From JBFLYH01 sp964630235 (GTDB lineage: Bacteria; Oederibacteriota; JAAXVQ01; JAUVAV01), in NCBI GenBank assembly GCA_964630235.1, contig CAZVUO010000005.1, positions 124,001 to 188,000 of the forward strand: a stretch of 64,000 bases of DNA, in the 5' to 3' direction. The translations under genes and the position numbers were made by a program. This document shows, one piece after another, positions 8,713 to 18,487 of the stretch. Positions within the stretch are counted from its first letter, which is position 1; each line of letters starts with the position of its first letter. The notes beneath the pieces are model-generated. The model ran no database searches and was not told where the DNA came from. It was given only the letters and a program-made list of their open reading frames with translations.

Positions 8713-11700
8713 GTGCTAGATAGCGCACCTCGTTTTGCGGTCCGGCGGCCGGTGATGGTGGCCATGATTTTCGTGGGCATCATCTTGCTGGGAGTCATCT
8801 CCTATATGCGCTTGCCCCGCGAACTGTTTCCTCCGATTACCTTCCCCCAGCTCACGGTGATGACCAATTATGAAAATGCGGCCCCTGAAGAAATCGAAGT
8901 GCTGATCACCAAACCGATCGAGGAAGCCTGCAGTTCGGTCAACAATATCAAACGCATCAGTTCGACCTCGCGTGAAGGTGTTTCGCTGGTCATGCTCGAG
9001 TTCGGCTGGGGCACGTCAATGGATTTTGCGGCCTTGAACGTGCGCGAAAAAATTGATTTGGTCAAGGAGAAGCTGCCCCGGGAATCCGAGGATCCGATTG
9101 TCATGAAGTTCAATCCTTTCGAACTTCCGGTCATGACCCTTTCGGTTTCCGCGGATATGCCTCTGTTTGAAGTCCGCGAGATCTCCAAAAAAATCATTAA
9201 AAACCAGCTCGAAAAAGCCCCGGGCGTGGCCGCGGTCCAGATCACGGGCGGTCTGGAAAGGGAAATCCTGGTCACCCTGGATTTGGGTCGTTTGAACGCG
9301 GCCAAACTCTCAGCCCTGTCCGTGATGGAAGCGTTGAAAAATTCCAATGTCAATTATCCGGCCGGCACGATTCACGGCCACTTTTACGATTACCTGATCC
9401 GGACCATGGGAGAATTCACATCCCTGGAGGACATCGAGGCTTCGCCCGTCGGGTTGGATAAAAGCGAAGAGTACGAGGCTCAGGAACAGCAAGAACTGAA
9501 TATCACCCAGCTTCCGCTCACCGAACCGTCTGATGACGAACGGCGGTTGACGGACAACCGGGTGGTTCTGCTGACGGACGTGGGCGAGGTCCACGATGCG
9601 TTCAAGGAAATAACCTCGATTTCGCGCTATAATGGGCGTGAAAACGTTTCCATCACGGTGCAGAAGCAGGCCGGCAGCAATACCTTGCAGGTGGTGGAAA
9701 ATGTTAAAAAAGCCATTAAATCCCTGAGGGCCGACCTTCCCAAAGGACGCAATATCCGGATTACAACGGTTTATGACCAATCCATTTTCGTGCGCCAATC
9801 CATCAATCGGGTTTTCGAGGATGCTGTCGTTGGCGGCATTCTGGCGTTCCTGGTCATCCTGATCTTTCTGCGAAATTTGCGCAGTTCGACGATCGTGATC
9901 ACCTCCATACCCACTTCGATTTTAGCGACATTTTCCCTCATGTATTTTTCTGATATTACTTTGAACATGATGTCCCTGGGCGGTCTGGCTTTGGGGATTG
10001 GACGGTTGGTGGACGATGCCATCGTCGTTATCGAGAACGTCTATCGCCATTGCCAGCTCGGCTTAAAGCCTAAAGAAGCGGCGGTGGTCGGCGCCGCAGA
10101 AGTCTCGAACGCCATTATTGCTTCCACGCTGACGACCATCGTGGTTTTTCTGCCCATGCTCTTCGTGAAAGGCGTCGCGGGACAGCTGTTCTCGCATATG
10201 GCGTTAACCGTTACGTTCGCCTTACTGGCTTCCATGGTCGGCGCCATGCTGCTCATTCCCATGCTGGTTTCGCGCGGCGGGGAAAACCAGCTCCAGGAAA
10301 TCCAATGGTTGCGTTTTTTTGAAAGACTATTGAATAGGGTCGAGACTTTTTTTCTGCGCATTCTGAATTGGTTTCTTGACAACCGCGCGAAATCCCTGAC
10401 GATGGTTTTGCTCCTCTTCCTCTTCAGCATAATTCTCTTTCTGCCCTTGAAAAAAGAATTCATGCCCAAGGTGGATCAAGGACAGTTCGTGGTTAAAATC
10501 AATCTGCCCACGGGCGCGCTGATCTCAAGAACGGACCGCGTGGCCCACCAGCTTGAAGATATCCTGCTTTCGATTCCCGAAATCTACGACGTGACCTTGA
10601 ACGTCGGGGCGTCCAAGGACGATGAATTGGGACAGACGGCTGAGTCCATGGGTCCCCACCAAGCGACGGTCATGGTCAACCTCAAGCAGAAGCGCAAACG
10701 CTCGACCACGGATGTGGTGCAGGAAGTCAAAGCCCGGGTGGACAAATTGGACACAGGCCCCGCGCGCTTCGAATACATGGTCCAGGACAGCGCTTTGCAG
10801 GTATCGGCTTTTACCGGCGGCGCGCCGGTCGCGATCATCATCAAAGGCACGGACCTCAATTTGATGGAAAAGATGACCAAAGACGTTGAGCTGATGCTTA
10901 TGGAGATCAAAGGCGCCTACGGGATCAAAAACAGCCTGGTCGAGGAGGCGCCCGAAACCAAGGTTTACATCCAGCGCGACAAGTCGGCCCTTTACAATCT
11001 CTCGGTGGATGACATTTCCCGTACCGCCAAACTGGCGATCAAGGGCTCCACGGATACCAAGTTCAAAGAACCCGGCAAGGACGAAGTGGATATTCGCGTG
11101 CGCCTCCGCGAAGAAGACCGTTCGAATGTGGGGGATCTGCGGCAGCTGTTTATCCACTCTCCCTTGGAAATCCAAGTTCCGCTGAATGAAGTGGCGTATA
11201 TCGGCGTGGGCGTTGGTCCTTCGGAGATCCGCCGCCAGGACCGCCAGCGGTATATCATGGTTACGGCCAATCTCTATAAACGAAGTCTGAACGAGGTACT
11301 CAGGGAACTCCAGCCCCGGCTCGATAAGTACCCCGTTCCGGAACAGTATTTTATTGATCTCGGCGGCGAAAGCGAACAGATGGCTGAATCGTTCCAAAGC
11401 TTGATGTTCGCCCTCGCCTTGGCGGTTCTGCTCGTCTACATGATCATGGCCTCGCAATTCGAATCCTTGATCCAGCCCTTCATCATTATGTTCTGCGTGC
11501 CCCTGTCCCTCATCGGGGTCGTGTGGATTTTATTCCTGACCATGACCCCGCTTTCGATCGTGGTCTTTATCGGGATGATCATGCTGATCGGCATCGTCGT
11601 GTCCAATGGCATTATTTTGATTGACTATGCCAACCTTCAGCGCGAACAGGGCGCGACCCCTCTGGATGCGATCGTGCGCGCCAGCAAGGTACGCATGCGT

Positions 11701-11928
11701 CCGATCCTCATGACGGCTTTTTCCACGGTGATCGCCTTGATCCCGCTGGCCCTGGCCATCGGTGAAGGCGCCGAACTGATGGCGCCGCTGGCGGTGACCG
11801 TGATCGGCGGGTTGACCTCCTCGACCTTCTTGACCATTGTGGTGATCCCGGTCATTTACTTGGTCACCGAGGAAGCCTATCAGCGCCTGGTCGTGCTCTT
11901 CCAACGCCCCGTCCAGGAGGTTTCCTAG
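8713..11928 (+). CDS. RND-family efflux transporter, first of a tandem pair
   Basis: This 1071-residue inner-membrane pump of the HAE1/AcrB-like RND superfamily exchanges protons for substrate across the envelope. The GTG start has a GGGAGA site upstream. Typical features are visible: an N-terminal helix (residues about 10-32), PELFPPITFP-like entry to the first porter domain, a helix-4 motif GIGRLVDDAIVVIENV that retains both proton-relay aspartates, and a helix-10 motif GIVVSNGIILIDYA. Twelve membrane helices and two large periplasmic loops are expected. The gene ends two bases before the second pump, so a heteromeric pump like MdtBC is a reasonable inference. Substrate cannot be told from sequence. 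Confidence 0.92.
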   Translation: MLDSAPRFAVRRPVMVAMIFVGIILLGVISYMRLPRELFPPITFPQLTVMTNYENAAPEEIEVLITKPIEEACSSVNNIKRISSTSREGVSLVMLEFGWGTSMDFAALNVREKIDLVKEKLPRESEDPIVMKFNPFELPVMTLSVSADMPLFEVREISKKIIKNQLEKAPGVAAVQITGGLEREILVTLDLGRLNAAKLSALSVMEALKNSNVNYPAGTIHGHFYDYLIRTMGEFTSLEDIEASPVGLDKSEEYEAQEQQELNITQLPLTEPSDDERRLTDNRVVLLTDVGEVHDAFKEITSISRYNGRENVSITVQKQAGSNTLQVVENVKKAIKSLRADLPKGRNIRITTVYDQSIFVRQSINRVFEDAVVGGILAFLVILIFLRNLRSSTIVITSIPTSILATFSLMYFSDITLNMMSLGGLALGIGRLVDDAIVVIENVYRHCQLGLKPKEAAVVGAAEVSNAIIASTLTTIVVFLPMLFVKGVAGQLFSHMALTVTFALLASMVGAMLLIPMLVSRGGENQLQEIQWLRFFERLLNRVETFFLRILNWFLDNRAKSLTMVLLLFLFSIILFLPLKKEFMPKVDQGQFVVKINLPTGALISRTDRVAHQLEDILLSIPEIYDVTLNVGASKDDELGQTAESMGPHQATVMVNLKQKRKRSTTDVVQEVKARVDKLDTGPARFEYMVQDSALQVSAFTGGAPVAIIIKGTDLNLMEKMTKDVELMLMEIKGAYGIKNSLVEEAPETKVYIQRDKSALYNLSVDDISRTAKLAIKGSTDTKFKEPGKDEVDIRVRLREEDRSNVGDLRQLFIHSPLEIQVPLNEVAYIGVGVGPSEIRRQDRQRYIMVTANLYKRSLNEVLRELQPRLDKYPVPEQYFIDLGGESEQMAESFQSLMFALALAVLLVYMIMASQFESLIQPFIIMFCVPLSLIGVVWILFLTMTPLSIVVFIGMIMLIGIVVSNGIILIDYANLQREQGATPLDAIVRASKVRMRPILMTAFSTVIALIPLALAIGEGAELMAPLAVTVIGGLTSSTFLTIVVIPVIYLVTEEAYQRLVVLFQRPVQEVS

Positions 11929-11930
11929 GC

Positions 11931-14900
11931 ATGGGGCTCACTTCTGTTTTTGTCCGCCGACCGGTTTCCATCGCGATGATCTTTCTGGGTCTGACCATCC
12001 TCGGCATTGTCACCCTCCTGCAGCTGCCGATCGAACTCATGCCCAACACCAGTTATCCGGTTGTCACCATCAACATCAACTATCCAGGCGTTCCACCCAC
12101 GGAAGTGGAGAGCATGGTGACGATGAAGGTAGAAGAATCCGTGGCTACGGCCGCTCATCTGCGCAATATCGAGTCTTCTTCGGAAGACGGAAAATCCGAG
12201 ACCATCCTGGAATTCGAGCCTGGAACGGACATGAATTTCGCCGCGCTGGAGGTGCGCGAAAAATTCGCCAAGGTGCGCAACAAACTGCCCGAGGGCATCC
12301 GTAAACCGATCCTGGGAAAATATGACGTGGCCGACGCGCCGATCATGATCCTGGCCATGCTGTCGGATACCGTGGCGACCGAATACATGCGGGAAATCGC
12401 GGATAAAGAATTGAAGGAACCGCTCAACCGTGTTTCCGGCGTTTCCAACGTCGAGGTCTCGGGCGGGCGGGAGCGTAAAATATTGGTTGAAGTGGACCAG
12501 AGCCGGTTGCAGTCGTATGGGCTTTCCATCGAGCATATCGTCAAGGTGCTGCATGATAACAATGTCAACCTGCTCGCGGGCAATTACGAACGGGGAGATT
12601 ATCGCTATCTGGTGCGGGCGATTGGGCAGTTCAATTCCATTAACGGGATCAAGCAAATCGGCATCGCCGCCACGCAGGAAGGCATGATCATCCGCTTGGG
12701 GGATATCGCCCGCGTGACGGATTCTTTCCTGGAAGCGGCTGGATACGCCCGCTATGACACCGCGGACACGGTTTCCCTCTATATCCATAAAGAGCGCCAG
12801 GCCAATACGATTGAAGTCTGTGATGGAATCAAAGCGGCGGTATCAGAATTGGAAAAGAAACTCCGGACCGGTATCCGCCTGGTCACCGTGCTGGATCAGT
12901 CCGAGGGCATCCGCAGCGCCATCGCCACGGTCAAGGATGCTCTGGTGGAGGGGTCGGTCCTTTCGGCTGCGGTGCTTTTTGTCACCTTCCGCAGCTTTCG
13001 AGGGCCGGCCATCATGGCGGTGGCGCTTCCTCTGGCGATGATCGCCACCTTCATACCCATGTTCTTTTTAAAACTTACGATCAACACGATGACCCTCTCC
13101 GGCCTAGCCTTGGCCAGCGGCAACCTGATCGACGCCAGCATCGTCGTCCTGGACAATATCATTAAGAAGAACAAGGGCGGCATGCCGATGAAAGAATCCG
13201 TGGTGGTGGGTACGGAAGAGGTCGGGTTAGCCATCGTCGCTTCCACCATCACCACCGTGGTGGTGTTCCTTCCGATCATTTTCGTCAATAAAGAAGTCCG
13301 CATGCTCTACGAGGGTTTGGCCATGACGGTTATTTTTTCTCTCATGGCATCGCTGTTTGTCGCCCAGACCTTGATCCCGGTGCTGGCCTCCCGCTGGCTC
13401 AAGGAAGAAAAAGCCGAGACGAAGCAGTGGGTTTACCGCCCTCACCCGCCATTAGCCAGCGTCGCCCTCGTTATTTACCGCCATTTGCTCACCCTTTCGA
13501 TCCGCTACCGTTATCCTTTTGCCGGCATTCTTCTGGTGTTGCTGGGGTTATCGGCTTTTCTCAACACGAAATTGGGTTCGGAGTTCATGGGCAGTGTGGA
13601 ACAAAACAAAGTGACCGTCAATTTAACCCTGCCCGCGGGCACCAAGCTGGATATTTCCAATGATATCGTTAAGCGCGTAGAAAGATTTCTGGCCAAAGTC
13701 CCGGAGGTCGAGAGCTTGTCGTCGTTGGTTGAACAAAACCGGTCGGAGATCCATGTTGAATTCAAGCCTGGGGCGCAACGCCGCCGTTCCACCAAGGAAA
13801 TATTGGACGATCTGCGGCCCCAGCTGGCGCAGTTCCGGCCGGCTTACGTTTATTTCGAGGAAAAGCAGGAGGTCGGCACCAAAACCTTGGTGCTGGACCT
13901 CTTTGGCTATGACTACGTCATTCTCAAGCAACTGGCGATTTCCATCGCGAACCGCATGGAAACCCTTCCGGGCATGACGGATGTGCGCATCCGCATGAAA
14001 GAAGGCCGTCCGGAAATGCGCTTCATCGTAGACAAGGCCAAAGCCGCGGGCTTCGATTTGAACGTCAAGACCATGGCCGAGGAGATCAACACGCAGATGC
14101 GCGGCGTGATTGCGACCAACTATCACACCGAAAGCATGGAAATCGAAACCATCGTGCGGCTGCAGGAACAGTTTCGCAAGACGCTGGACGACGTCAACAA
14201 GCTCACCGTGGCCACTCCCAATGGGGATCAAATTTATCTCTCCCAAATCGGGACTTTTAGCCCGGGATTAGGCCCTTCGGAAATTTGGAGGAAGAATAAG
14301 TCACGCATGATACAAACTTCAGCCACGGTTTCAACTGACCTGGGAACGGCCGTGGGCAAAGTCCGCGATGCCCTGACCGCTATTGATTTTCCCAAGGGAT
14401 ATTATTACCGTTTTGGAGGCAATTACGAAAAAATGGTCGAAAGTTCGAAGCAATTGTCCCTGGCGGTAATCTTGACGGTCATCTTGATCTACATGGTCCT
14501 GGCCGCGTTCTTCGAATCCTACACGCAGCCTTTGATCATCATGATCTCTGTGGTCCTAGCGGTCATCGGCGTGGTGCTGGCGCTTTACATAACGGGCAAG
14601 CCGAAAAGCGTAGGTGTTTTTATGGGCATGCTGATGCTGGCGGGAATGGTGGTCAGTCCGGCCATCATCCTGGTGGATACCATCAACCAACTGACAGCGG
14701 AAGGGATGAATATGCTCAAGGCCGCGTTGACGGCCTCCCAGAGCAGGATCAGGCCCATTTGGCTGACCGTTTCCACTACCATCTTAGGCTTGCTGCCCAT
14801 GGCCATGGATACCAGTGAAAGTTCGAATCTCTGGTCACCCTTGGCGATCACCGTCGAAGGCGGCGTGATTGTCAGCACGATCTTAACGCTGCTCTTCGTG

Positions 14901-15020
14901 CCTTCGATGTACTTGATGTTTTCGGATATCAAACTGCTCACACAACGCGTTCTTGGCTGGGTGCGGCACAAGGTATTTGGCGTTGCCGCGGTTCGCACCA
15001 CGCAACATGGCCCAGCCTAG
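11931..15020 (+). CDS. RND-family efflux transporter, second of a tandem pair, altered proton-relay motif
   Basis: This 1029-residue RND protein starts at an ATG two bases after the first pump's stop, with AGGAGG upstream, so translation is likely coupled. It has the usual RND plan (first helix near residues 12-30, FFESYTQPLIIMISV helix near the third quarter, and ILTLLFVPSMYLMF at the C-terminal helix). Key positions differ from its partner. The helix-4 motif reads GNLIDASIVVLDN, keeping the first aspartate but replacing the second by alanine. The helix-10 motif reads GMVVSPAIILVD, with Ser-Pro where its partner has Ser-Asn. I infer a specialised subunit that may not translocate protons by the usual relay. 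An independent homotrimer with a different relay is the alternative. Confidence 0.9.
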   Translation: MGLTSVFVRRPVSIAMIFLGLTILGIVTLLQLPIELMPNTSYPVVTININYPGVPPTEVESMVTMKVEESVATAAHLRNIESSSEDGKSETILEFEPGTDMNFAALEVREKFAKVRNKLPEGIRKPILGKYDVADAPIMILAMLSDTVATEYMREIADKELKEPLNRVSGVSNVEVSGGRERKILVEVDQSRLQSYGLSIEHIVKVLHDNNVNLLAGNYERGDYRYLVRAIGQFNSINGIKQIGIAATQEGMIIRLGDIARVTDSFLEAAGYARYDTADTVSLYIHKERQANTIEVCDGIKAAVSELEKKLRTGIRLVTVLDQSEGIRSAIATVKDALVEGSVLSAAVLFVTFRSFRGPAIMAVALPLAMIATFIPMFFLKLTINTMTLSGLALASGNLIDASIVVLDNIIKKNKGGMPMKESVVVGTEEVGLAIVASTITTVVVFLPIIFVNKEVRMLYEGLAMTVIFSLMASLFVAQTLIPVLASRWLKEEKAETKQWVYRPHPPLASVALVIYRHLLTLSIRYRYPFAGILLVLLGLSAFLNTKLGSEFMGSVEQNKVTVNLTLPAGTKLDISNDIVKRVERFLAKVPEVESLSSLVEQNRSEIHVEFKPGAQRRRSTKEILDDLRPQLAQFRPAYVYFEEKQEVGTKTLVLDLFGYDYVILKQLAISIANRMETLPGMTDVRIRMKEGRPEMRFIVDKAKAAGFDLNVKTMAEEINTQMRGVIATNYHTESMEIETIVRLQEQFRKTLDDVNKLTVATPNGDQIYLSQIGTFSPGLGPSEIWRKNKSRMIQTSATVSTDLGTAVGKVRDALTAIDFPKGYYYRFGGNYEKMVESSKQLSLAVILTVILIYMVLAAFFESYTQPLIIMISVVLAVIGVVLALYITGKPKSVGVFMGMLMLAGMVVSPAIILVDTINQLTAEGMNMLKAALTASQSRIRPIWLTVSTTILGLLPMAMDTSESSNLWSPLAITVEGGVIVSTILTLLFVPSMYLMFSDIKLLTQRVLGWVRHKVFGVAAVRTTQHGPA

Positions 15021-15042
15021 ACCTCGCTTACAGGAGAAGACT

Positions 15043-17019
15043 ATGCGTCGGTGGTTCACAAGCCTCTGCTTGGCCCTTGGGCTGATTCTAGGCATGGCGG
15101 GATGGCTGTCGCCGTCTGCTTTGGCGCAGGAAGAGGAAGAAGAGATTGTTTACGAGTATGTTGATGAAGCGGAATCCCAGCCCCAAACGGAAGAAAGCAC
15201 GGATGAGGAAGTGTGGGAAGAATATGAGGAAGATACCGAGCCCGTGCCTGCCGCACCCGCACCCGCGCCAGCGCCAGCGCCAGAAATTCAACCCGCGCCA
15301 ACCGAGTCGGAAATCCCGGAAGACGAAGCGGACTACGAAGAGGAAGTTGAAGAGGAGGTTATTGTCGAGGAAGAGGAAGAATACCAACCCGAGCCTGAAT
15401 TTGAGGCGGAACCACCCCAGCCCTCTCCGGCCCAAGAGATCAAGACGCAACCTCAGCAGCCGGTCTTGGAAGAGGACTTGGAGGAAGAGTTCTCTCTAGA
15501 AGATGAAGAAATTGAAACCGAGGATTTGGGGGCGATCGAAGAGGAAGAGTTCGGTGAAGAGGCGGCGGAAGTGGAGTACGAAGAGGAGTTCGGTGAAGAA
15601 TATTGGGAGGAGGCGCCTGAGGCTGCCGCGGAGATCGCCGAGATAGAAACGGCGCTGGAGGAATCGCAAAAGATACCCACTGTATTAACGACACTGGAGG
15701 ATTGCAAACGCGTTGCATTGATCAATGACCCGCGGATTCAAGTCGCATTGCGGGAGGTCCGGTATGAACGCTACAAAGTTTTGCAGGCGGAGCGTGATTT
15801 TCTGCCGGCTTTGAAGGCCAACTGGGAAAAACAGGAAGGTGAATCGGAAGGCGGAACCGGGGGCGCCGGGGGCGGTGCCGGGAATTATAACGGCCTGAAA
15901 TACGGCATGGAGACGACGCAAATACTATTCCAAGGCGGCAAGTTGACCTATACCCTTAAACAGGCTAAAACGGACCTCAATGTGGCGAAAAAGAAATTTG
16001 AGCAAGCCAGACAGGAGGCCATCTACAACGTCGAAAAGGCCTATTATGAACTGGTGAAGACGCAGATGGTTTTCGAGATTCAAGCCGACCTTTCGAAAGC
16101 GGCGGAATCGGCGTTGTCATTCTCGCGCGAAGCGTACCGGCAGGGCCTGAACTCCTATCAGGAATTTCTCAATGTGCAATCCCAGACCGACCACACCTAT
16201 TATCAGCTTCTCTCCTCCCAGCAGGATATCGCTTTAGCCGAAGTTGCCCTGCGTAAAGCATGCAACGTGGATACCAGTATCGGCATTCAGATCAACGCCG
16301 TTCTAACCTTTACCGATTTCGATTTCAATTATTCGCTGGATGAATGCTTGAGCCTGGGATTTAAAAACCGGCCCGATCTGGCGGTCAATGAGCTGACCAC
16401 ACTTTCCGATCTGTTTGGAATCAAGATCTCGATGGCGGAGGACATGCCCAAGGTTGAAATGATCGGGAGCGTGGGCAAAAACGGGCAGTCGCAAACCGGA
16501 GAAGGGCTTTCCTTAAGCGACGAATGGTCGGTCAAACTGCAAGCCACCTGGATCGTCGGCGCCAATTCGGCCCAGTACAGCTGGGAGAAAAAGAAAAACG
16601 TTCCGACCAAGTATGGCGCGCAGGACAACTCCAAAGGATCGAAAACCCAATCGGTGTCGCTGGCTTTCTTTGACAAGCTTGAAAATTTCACCAACTTGGC
16701 GAAAAGCAAAGTGGACAAAGCCACCTCCGAAGCTGATTTGGTGGAACTGCGGCAGAATGTCACCAAGGAGGTGGAAGAGAATTATTTTAATTATCAAAAA
16801 GCAATGACCATGGTCACGGCATCCTTGTCCATGATCAAATTCCGCGAGAAGGATCTCGAAATAAACCGGGCCAAACAGATGATGAACGAAATACCCCTTT
16901 CGCAAGTCCTGCAGTCCGAATTGCAGCTAGGAGAAGAGCGGGTTAACTATGTACAGGCCTTGGCGGATTACTATACCTCCATTTCAGGCCTCTTTAAAGC
17001 CATGGGATTATCAAAATAG
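15043..17019 (+). CDS. TolC-family outer-membrane channel with a long acidic N-terminal region
   Basis: The ATG at 15043 follows CAGGAGAAG and gives a good signal peptide (residues about 1-28, ending ALA). An upstream in-frame ATG (14953) lies inside the pump gene and is rejected. Of 658 residues, about 29-205 are extraordinarily rich in Glu, with Pro-Ala runs (APAPAPAPAP type). From about 209 the protein is a classic outer-membrane efflux protein: LEDCKRVALINDPRIQVALR, coiled-coil helices, ETTQILFQGGKL, then a second repeat ending LQLGEERVNYVQALADYYTS. It should trimerise into a channel-tunnel and dock with the adaptor encoded upstream. The acidic segment is absent from ordinary TolC proteins. 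It could be a periplasmic spacer or ion-binding region. Confidence 0.88.
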   Translation: MRRWFTSLCLALGLILGMAGWLSPSALAQEEEEEIVYEYVDEAESQPQTEESTDEEVWEEYEEDTEPVPAAPAPAPAPAPEIQPAPTESEIPEDEADYEEEVEEEVIVEEEEEYQPEPEFEAEPPQPSPAQEIKTQPQQPVLEEDLEEEFSLEDEEIETEDLGAIEEEEFGEEAAEVEYEEEFGEEYWEEAPEAAAEIAEIETALEESQKIPTVLTTLEDCKRVALINDPRIQVALREVRYERYKVLQAERDFLPALKANWEKQEGESEGGTGGAGGGAGNYNGLKYGMETTQILFQGGKLTYTLKQAKTDLNVAKKKFEQARQEAIYNVEKAYYELVKTQMVFEIQADLSKAAESALSFSREAYRQGLNSYQEFLNVQSQTDHTYYQLLSSQQDIALAEVALRKACNVDTSIGIQINAVLTFTDFDFNYSLDECLSLGFKNRPDLAVNELTTLSDLFGIKISMAEDMPKVEMIGSVGKNGQSQTGEGLSLSDEWSVKLQATWIVGANSAQYSWEKKKNVPTKYGAQDNSKGSKTQSVSLAFFDKLENFTNLAKSKVDKATSEADLVELRQNVTKEVEENYFNYQKAMTMVTASLSMIKFREKDLEINRAKQMMNEIPLSQVLQSELQLGEERVNYVQALADYYTSISGLFKAMGLSK

Positions 17020-17108
17020 TTACACCGGTTTTTCCGCCTAATGTCCGCGTGAGTCCGGTAAAACTGCTTAAATGGCTTGTATTCAAGGCAATTTCCAAGT
17101 TATCGCGC

Positions 17109-17138
17109 TTGACAGCCAAGTATCCGTCTCAGTATAAT
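17109..17138 (+). promoter_or_regulatory. Strong sigma-70 promoter of the hom-thrC operon
   Basis: Consensus TTGACA (17109-17114) and TATAAT (17133-17138) are separated by 18 bases. The predicted transcript starts near 17145, only about 26 bases before the hom ATG. There is no room for a leader peptide attenuator or a riboswitch. Confidence 0.85.
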
Positions 17139-17170
17139 GCCGCGATTATGCTTTAGATCAGGAGTCGGTT

Positions 17171-18487
17171 ATGAATCATGTAGTGAAAGTCGGCTTATTG
17201 GGGTGGGGAACGGTCGGGGTAGGCGTGACCAAAGTTGTCCAGAAAAACGCCGCGCTGCTAGAACAACGTTCGGGTATTGAGATTGAATTAGCGAAAATCG
17301 CTGATTTAGATTTGGAACGCGATCGCGGATTGAAAATCGACCGTAAACTATTGACCAATAAGGCAGACGAAATCATTGATGACCCGGCGATCCAAATTGT
17401 GGTTGAGCTGATCGGCGGAATCGAACCGGCCAAAACCTATATTTTAAAGGCCTTAAAAGCAGGCAAGCATGTCGTGACAGCAAACAAAGCCCTGCTGGCG
17501 GAACATTGGGATGAAATCATGCGTACGGCCCGGGAATCCTCCGCAGATATCTATTTTGAAGCTGCCGTGGGAGGCGGAATTCCGGTAGTGCAGGCACTGA
17601 ATGACGGGTTGGCTCCCAACCGCATTCAAGGGATTTACGGCATTATCAACGGAACGTCGAATTATATCCTTACCCAAATGAAAAAGGGGCAGGATTTTAG
17701 CGAAGCGCTTAAACAGGCCCAAAACAAGGGATTTGCCGAGGCGGATCCGACTTTGGACGTGGAAGGGGGAGACACCCGGCATAAACTCGTCATTTTGGCC
17801 TCGCTGGCGTTTGGCAAACGCGTTGACGCGGATGATGTCTATGTTGAAGGCATTACCCAGATCACGCCCCAGGACATCATCTACGCCCGTGAAGAGTTTG
17901 ATAAAGAGATCAAGCTGCTGGGTATCGCGAGACAGAACGAAGAAGGGAAGATACAAGTCAGGGTTCATCCTGCCCTTATTTCCGCACAGCACCTGCTCGC
18001 TTCAGTTCAGGGCGTTTATAACGGCATCTATATCGTCGGCGACGCGGTCGGCTCCACCATGTTTTACGGCAAAGGCGCCGGGGAGATGCCGACTGCTTCG
18101 GCTGTTGTTTCGGACATTATTTTCATTGCGCGCAACATCCATATGGGCGTGGCGGGTAATGTCCCCTCGGTTTATTACCTTCCTTCGCCCACCCGGCGCA
18201 AGCTGCCCGTGGAACCCATTGCCGATCTTGTCACGCAATACTATCTCCGTTTCATGGTGCGCGAGGAGATTGGTGTGATTGCTAAAATTGCCGGCGTGTT
18301 AAGTGAAAAGGGAATATCCCTGGAATCGGTGATTCAGAAAGACGCCCATAAGGATAACGTGGTTCCGCTGGTGATCACGACCCATCATGCCCGCGAAAAG
18401 GATATTCTGGCGGCCCTGGAACAAATCAATCAAATGCCATTTGTGGTGCAACCGACATTTAAAATTCGGATGGAAAACATTGACTAG
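17171..18487 (+). CDS. hom: Homoserine dehydrogenase with C-terminal ACT domain
   Basis: Hom reduces aspartate semialdehyde to homoserine, the branch step toward threonine and methionine. The 438-residue monofunctional form shows an N-terminal dinucleotide-binding loop (GWGTVGVGV, residues about 9-17), TANKALLAEH, the catalytic region AAVGGGIPVVQAL and GIINGTSNYIL, and ADPTLDVEGGDTRHK. A C-terminal ACT domain (about 358-434, IGVIAKIAGVLSEKGISLES) is the usual threonine feedback site. It is the first gene after the strong promoter at 17109 and overlaps the start of thrC by eight bases. Length and motifs match the family well. Confidence 0.96.
   Translation: MNHVVKVGLLGWGTVGVGVTKVVQKNAALLEQRSGIEIELAKIADLDLERDRGLKIDRKLLTNKADEIIDDPAIQIVVELIGGIEPAKTYILKALKAGKHVVTANKALLAEHWDEIMRTARESSADIYFEAAVGGGIPVVQALNDGLAPNRIQGIYGIINGTSNYILTQMKKGQDFSEALKQAQNKGFAEADPTLDVEGGDTRHKLVILASLAFGKRVDADDVYVEGITQITPQDIIYAREEFDKEIKLLGIARQNEEGKIQVRVHPALISAQHLLASVQGVYNGIYIVGDAVGSTMFYGKGAGEMPTASAVVSDIIFIARNIHMGVAGNVPSVYYLPSPTRRKLPVEPIADLVTQYYLRFMVREEIGVIAKIAGVLSEKGISLESVIQKDAHKDNVVPLVITTHHAREKDILAALEQINQMPFVVQPTFKIRMENID

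Noticed and set aside
15130..15660. Glu-rich repetitive stretch in the TolC-type gene considered as a DNA repeat or CRISPR-like array.
   Set aside because: The codons vary (gaa/gag mixed) and there are no equal-length spacers; it is coding low-complexity sequence.
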